8,133 bases of DNA from Campylobacterales bacterium (GTDB taxonomy: Bacteria; Campylobacterota; Campylobacteria; Campylobacterales; Hydrogenimonadaceae): the NCBI GenBank assembly GCA_026986055.1, contig JALSPH010000218.1, positions 1 through 8,133 on the forward strand, given 5' to 3'. Each line of letters opens with the position of its first letter. Position 1 is the first letter of the stretch. Below are positions 6,544 to 8,133 of this stretch, in pieces. The position numbers and the translations under genes are program-made. Below the pieces are notes generated by a model that had not been told where the DNA came from, ran no database searches, and saw nothing but the letters and a program-made list of their open reading frames with translations.

Positions 6544-7335
6544 ATGCTCGACTACAAGAGTGCCGCAAAGCTTTTCGTAGACAGAGCCGACAGCGGCGAA
6601 TATTTCGACTCTTCGAGTGCGGAGCGCTCCAAAACCACTCTCTACTCGCTGATAGAGGAGCCTGAGAGAAAACTCCTTTTTCTTCTTGGGGATCCCGGCG
6701 TAGGAAAGAGCCATATGCTTCAGACCATCTCCAAAGAGCTTGCGGATAGCCGGCTTGTCGTACATCTGGCAGAACCCTTTTTCGATCCTAAGAGCTTTCT
6801 TTTAAAGCTTCTGGAGAAGGCGGGCGAAAATTCGGAAGGGGAGTTGGAGGGGCTGAAGAGCAGAGTCGTAGAGGTGTATGGAGAGGTCGAGCATCTTGTG
6901 ATGATAGACGAAGCGCAGCTTCTGGATGAAAAATCGCTGGAGTTTTTGAGGATTCTCTCCGACACCAAGGCTTTCAGGCTGCTTCTTTCGATGCATAAAG
7001 AGGAGGGGGAGGAGATTTTAAGGAGGCCGCACTTTGCGACCAGAAGCCACAGGGTCGTTCAGATGGGGAGTTTGAGCGAGGATGAGGTTCAAAGGTATAT
7101 CAGAGGACGCCTGAAAAACGGGGGGTTCGAAGAGATAGCCGATATGATTTCGCAAAAAGATATGAAGCGCATACATAAGTATACGGAGGGTAATTTCAGA
7201 ACCGTAAAGAGGATGGTGCAGTCGGCTTTCGAGCTTATGCAGCATGCGAAAGAGAACGGTATGAGCAGTTATGCCCGCCCTTGCGAGTGTATCTTCGATA
7301 TGGCCGCCATAGAGCTGGAGCTTCTGGATGCATAA
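6544..7335 (+). CDS. mshM: AAA ATPase of the ExeA/GspA family (MshM/CtsP-like)
   Basis: This 263-residue cytoplasmic P-loop ATPase has a Walker A motif GDPGVGKS at 49-56 after a hydrophobic strand (KLLFLLG), and Walker B LVMIDEAQ at 118-125 with the DEAQ form typical of the ExeA/GspA/MshM family. A strand at 144-150 ending in Ser-Met-His lies at the sensor-1 position. GNFRTVKR (216-223) matches the 'GNxRxxxR/L' sensor-2 region of this family. ExeA of Aeromonas carries a membrane helix and peptidoglycan-binding domain after the ATPase and helps place the secretin; this protein stops after the ATPase and helical lid, as MshM and Campylobacter CtsP do. The secretin gene abuts it upstream (TAG then ATG). 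The exact function of MshM/CtsP is not settled; a role in secretin or pseudopilus assembly is inferred. A CxC pair (C247, C249) lies near the C-terminus. Confidence 0.88.
   Translation: MLDYKSAAKLFVDRADSGEYFDSSSAERSKTTLYSLIEEPERKLLFLLGDPGVGKSHMLQTISKELADSRLVVHLAEPFFDPKSFLLKLLEKAGENSEGELEGLKSRVVEVYGEVEHLVMIDEAQLLDEKSLEFLRILSDTKAFRLLLSMHKEEGEEILRRPHFATRSHRVVQMGSLSEDEVQRYIRGRLKNGGFEEIADMISQKDMKRIHKYTEGNFRTVKRMVQSAFELMQHAKENGMSSYARPCECIFDMAAIELELLDA
7317..7320 (+). promoter_or_regulatory. Ribosome binding site fixing the start of the TPR protein
   Basis: GGAG ends seven bases before ATG 7328, inside the end of the ATPase gene. It supports this start over the later in-frame ATG at 7385, which lies just before the membrane helix and has no comparable site. 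Confidence 0.55.
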
Positions 7336-8119
7336 CAGATTCGATTCGCTGCTGAAGCGCTGCAAAAAGAGAAAAAGAGCGCTTATGGCCAAAAGAGTGC
7401 TTCTCGCTCTTTTTGGACTCATTTTCCTGGCGGGTGCGTTATATGTAACGAACTCCGGCGAGTCGATCTTTGGTGTGGATGAGAGTGAACAGATGAGCGC
7501 TTCCATCATTTTGCCAAAAGAGAGCGTTAAAAGAGAGCTACCTTCAAAAGAGAAGCCCTCGGAGCCGAAGCCTCAAAGCGGGGGGCAAAAGAGCGAAACG
7601 AAAGCAAAAGCCGAAAGCAAGCCGGGCAGAGAGGCCGTAAAAGAGAAAGAGAGAGTTTCGAAAAAGGCTCTTTTGCCACAGAGCGAGCCGAAAAGTGTCA
7701 AAAAAGTAGCCAAAGAGAGTGTCGGAGAAGTCGTAAAATCGGATGCGAAAGCAGAATCCGACTCATCAAAGAGTATCGAGAAGAGTCCTATAGAGAGTAG
7801 AGAGATGGCGGTTTTGGATGTGAAGGAGGTGACAGATATCGACTCACTCGTAAAACAGTTCAACAACTCTCCAAGATATGCGGTGGCGCTCAAAATCGCT
7901 CAGCTCTACTACGACGAGGGGGATTTTGAAAACGCCTCTTTGTGGGCCAGAAAGGCGAACCTTCTGGAGAGGGACGACGAGAGGGCATGGCTAATCTACG
8001 CCCAGTCGGAGTATGCGCTTGGACGTGAGAAGCGTGCAAAAAGAATTTTGCAACTATATCTGGACTACAAAGAGTCTCCAAAGGCGCGTTCACTTCTTAT
8101 AACCTGGAGTAAAGATTGA
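7328..8119 (+). CDS. Membrane-anchored TPR protein (MshN-like position)
   Basis: This 263-residue protein has a strongly basic cytoplasmic N-terminus (residues 1-22: RCKKRKR and AKR), one membrane helix (23-41), a long low-complexity stretch (about 60-160) dominated by Lys, Glu, Ser, Ala and Pro, and a C-terminal helical part (about 176-260) readable as two TPR-like units (residues 183-216 with YYDEGDFENASLWARKA, and 217-250 with YAQSEYALGREKRAKRILQL). The positive-inside rule places the TPR part in the periplasm, with the charged linker spanning it. Vibrio MshN, encoded at the same place after mshM, is likewise a membrane-anchored TPR protein. TPRs bind other proteins, so a scaffold for the secretin or pseudopilus is likely but inferred. 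It overlaps the ATPase gene by eight bases and the next gene by four. Linker sequence is not conserved in such proteins, so homology is judged on layout. Confidence 0.75.
   Translation: MHNRFDSLLKRCKKRKRALMAKRVLLALFGLIFLAGALYVTNSGESIFGVDESEQMSASIILPKESVKRELPSKEKPSEPKPQSGGQKSETKAKAESKPGREAVKEKERVSKKALLPQSEPKSVKKVAKESVGEVVKSDAKAESDSSKSIEKSPIESREMAVLDVKEVTDIDSLVKQFNNSPRYAVALKIAQLYYDEGDFENASLWARKANLLERDDERAWLIYAQSEYALGREKRAKRILQLYLDYKESPKARSLLITWSKD
8106..8109 (+). promoter_or_regulatory. Ribosome binding site for the gene entering at the right edge
   Basis: GGAG lies six bases before a TTG at 8116. The ATG at 8129 is 19 bases away and in a different frame, so the TTG is the better start. Confidence 0.45.
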
Positions 8120-8133
8120 TACGAAAGAATGTC
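8116..8133 (+). CDS. Start of the next operon gene, probably GspE/MshE-type ATPase (partial)
   Basis: TTG at 8116 opens a frame (first residues MIRKNV if TTG initiates) and shares a TTGA overlap with the stop of the TPR gene, the weak-codon version of the ATGA junctions used elsewhere here. Only six codons are visible, so the protein itself cannot be identified. In the Vibrio MSHA locus and in Campylobacter cts loci the gene at this place codes for the hexameric assembly ATPase (MshE/CtsE), which is the prediction. Confidence 0.35.

Noticed and set aside
5203..6765. Open frame of 520 codons on the minus strand opposite the secretin gene.
   Set aside because: It lies almost entirely antisense to a secretin with clear domain hallmarks, has no recognisable motif, signal or partner, and its composition is that of a mirror of the sense codons.

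Overview
The window is a gap-free, single-strand block of eleven co-directional genes (all +) plus the first six codons of a twelfth. It reads as the interior of one long operon for an MSHA-type IV pilus / type II secretion-like machine. Codon habits (heavy AGA/AGG arginine, ATA isoleucine), moderate GC and the prepilin signature RRA^FTLIE with Ala at -1 suggest a moderate-GC member of the Campylobacterota (Sulfurovum, Nitratifractor or Hydrogenimonas-like). The genus cannot be fixed from this sequence alone. In that phylum related machinery is best known as the Cts DNA-uptake (natural transformation) apparatus of Campylobacter, so DNA uptake is a reasonable guess for the function. A pilus or secretion role is not excluded.

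Layout. Positions 1-30 are the tail of an upstream gene. Positions 27-2498 hold four prepilin-like genes: 211 aa; 308 aa (PilW/MshO-sized); 149 aa (PilX/MshP/GspK-like, lacking the conserved Glu+5); and 155 aa (GspH/FimT-like). Positions 2509-5014 hold the inner-membrane alignment complex: a PilM/GspL-like plus PilN-like fusion of 493 aa (MshI position), a PilO/GspM-like protein of 206 aa (MshJ position), and a PilP/GspC-like periplasmic connector of 136 aa (MshK position). Positions 5011-6543 encode the outer-membrane secretin (MshL/CtsD type). Positions 6544-7335 encode an ExeA/MshM/CtsP-type AAA ATPase. Positions 7328-8119 encode a membrane-anchored TPR protein (MshN position). A TTG codon at 8116 probably opens the next gene, expected from gene order to be the GspE/MshE-type assembly ATPase.

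The order I-J-K-L-M-N-(E) matches the biogenesis half of the Vibrio MSHA locus, but here the minor pilins lie upstream of it instead of downstream. Of eleven gene junctions, six are ATGA overlaps, one is TGATG, one is TTGA, one is an 8-base overlap, one abuts directly, and only one has a gap (10 bases). Production of all parts is therefore likely to be translationally coupled. No promoter, terminator, RNA gene, mobile element or CRISPR array is visible.

In the expected working model, prepilins are cleaved by a prepilin peptidase not in this window and assembled into a short pseudopilus. The fused PilM/N-, PilO- and PilP-like proteins link the cytoplasmic motor to the secretin, and the AAA ATPase and TPR protein assist assembly.
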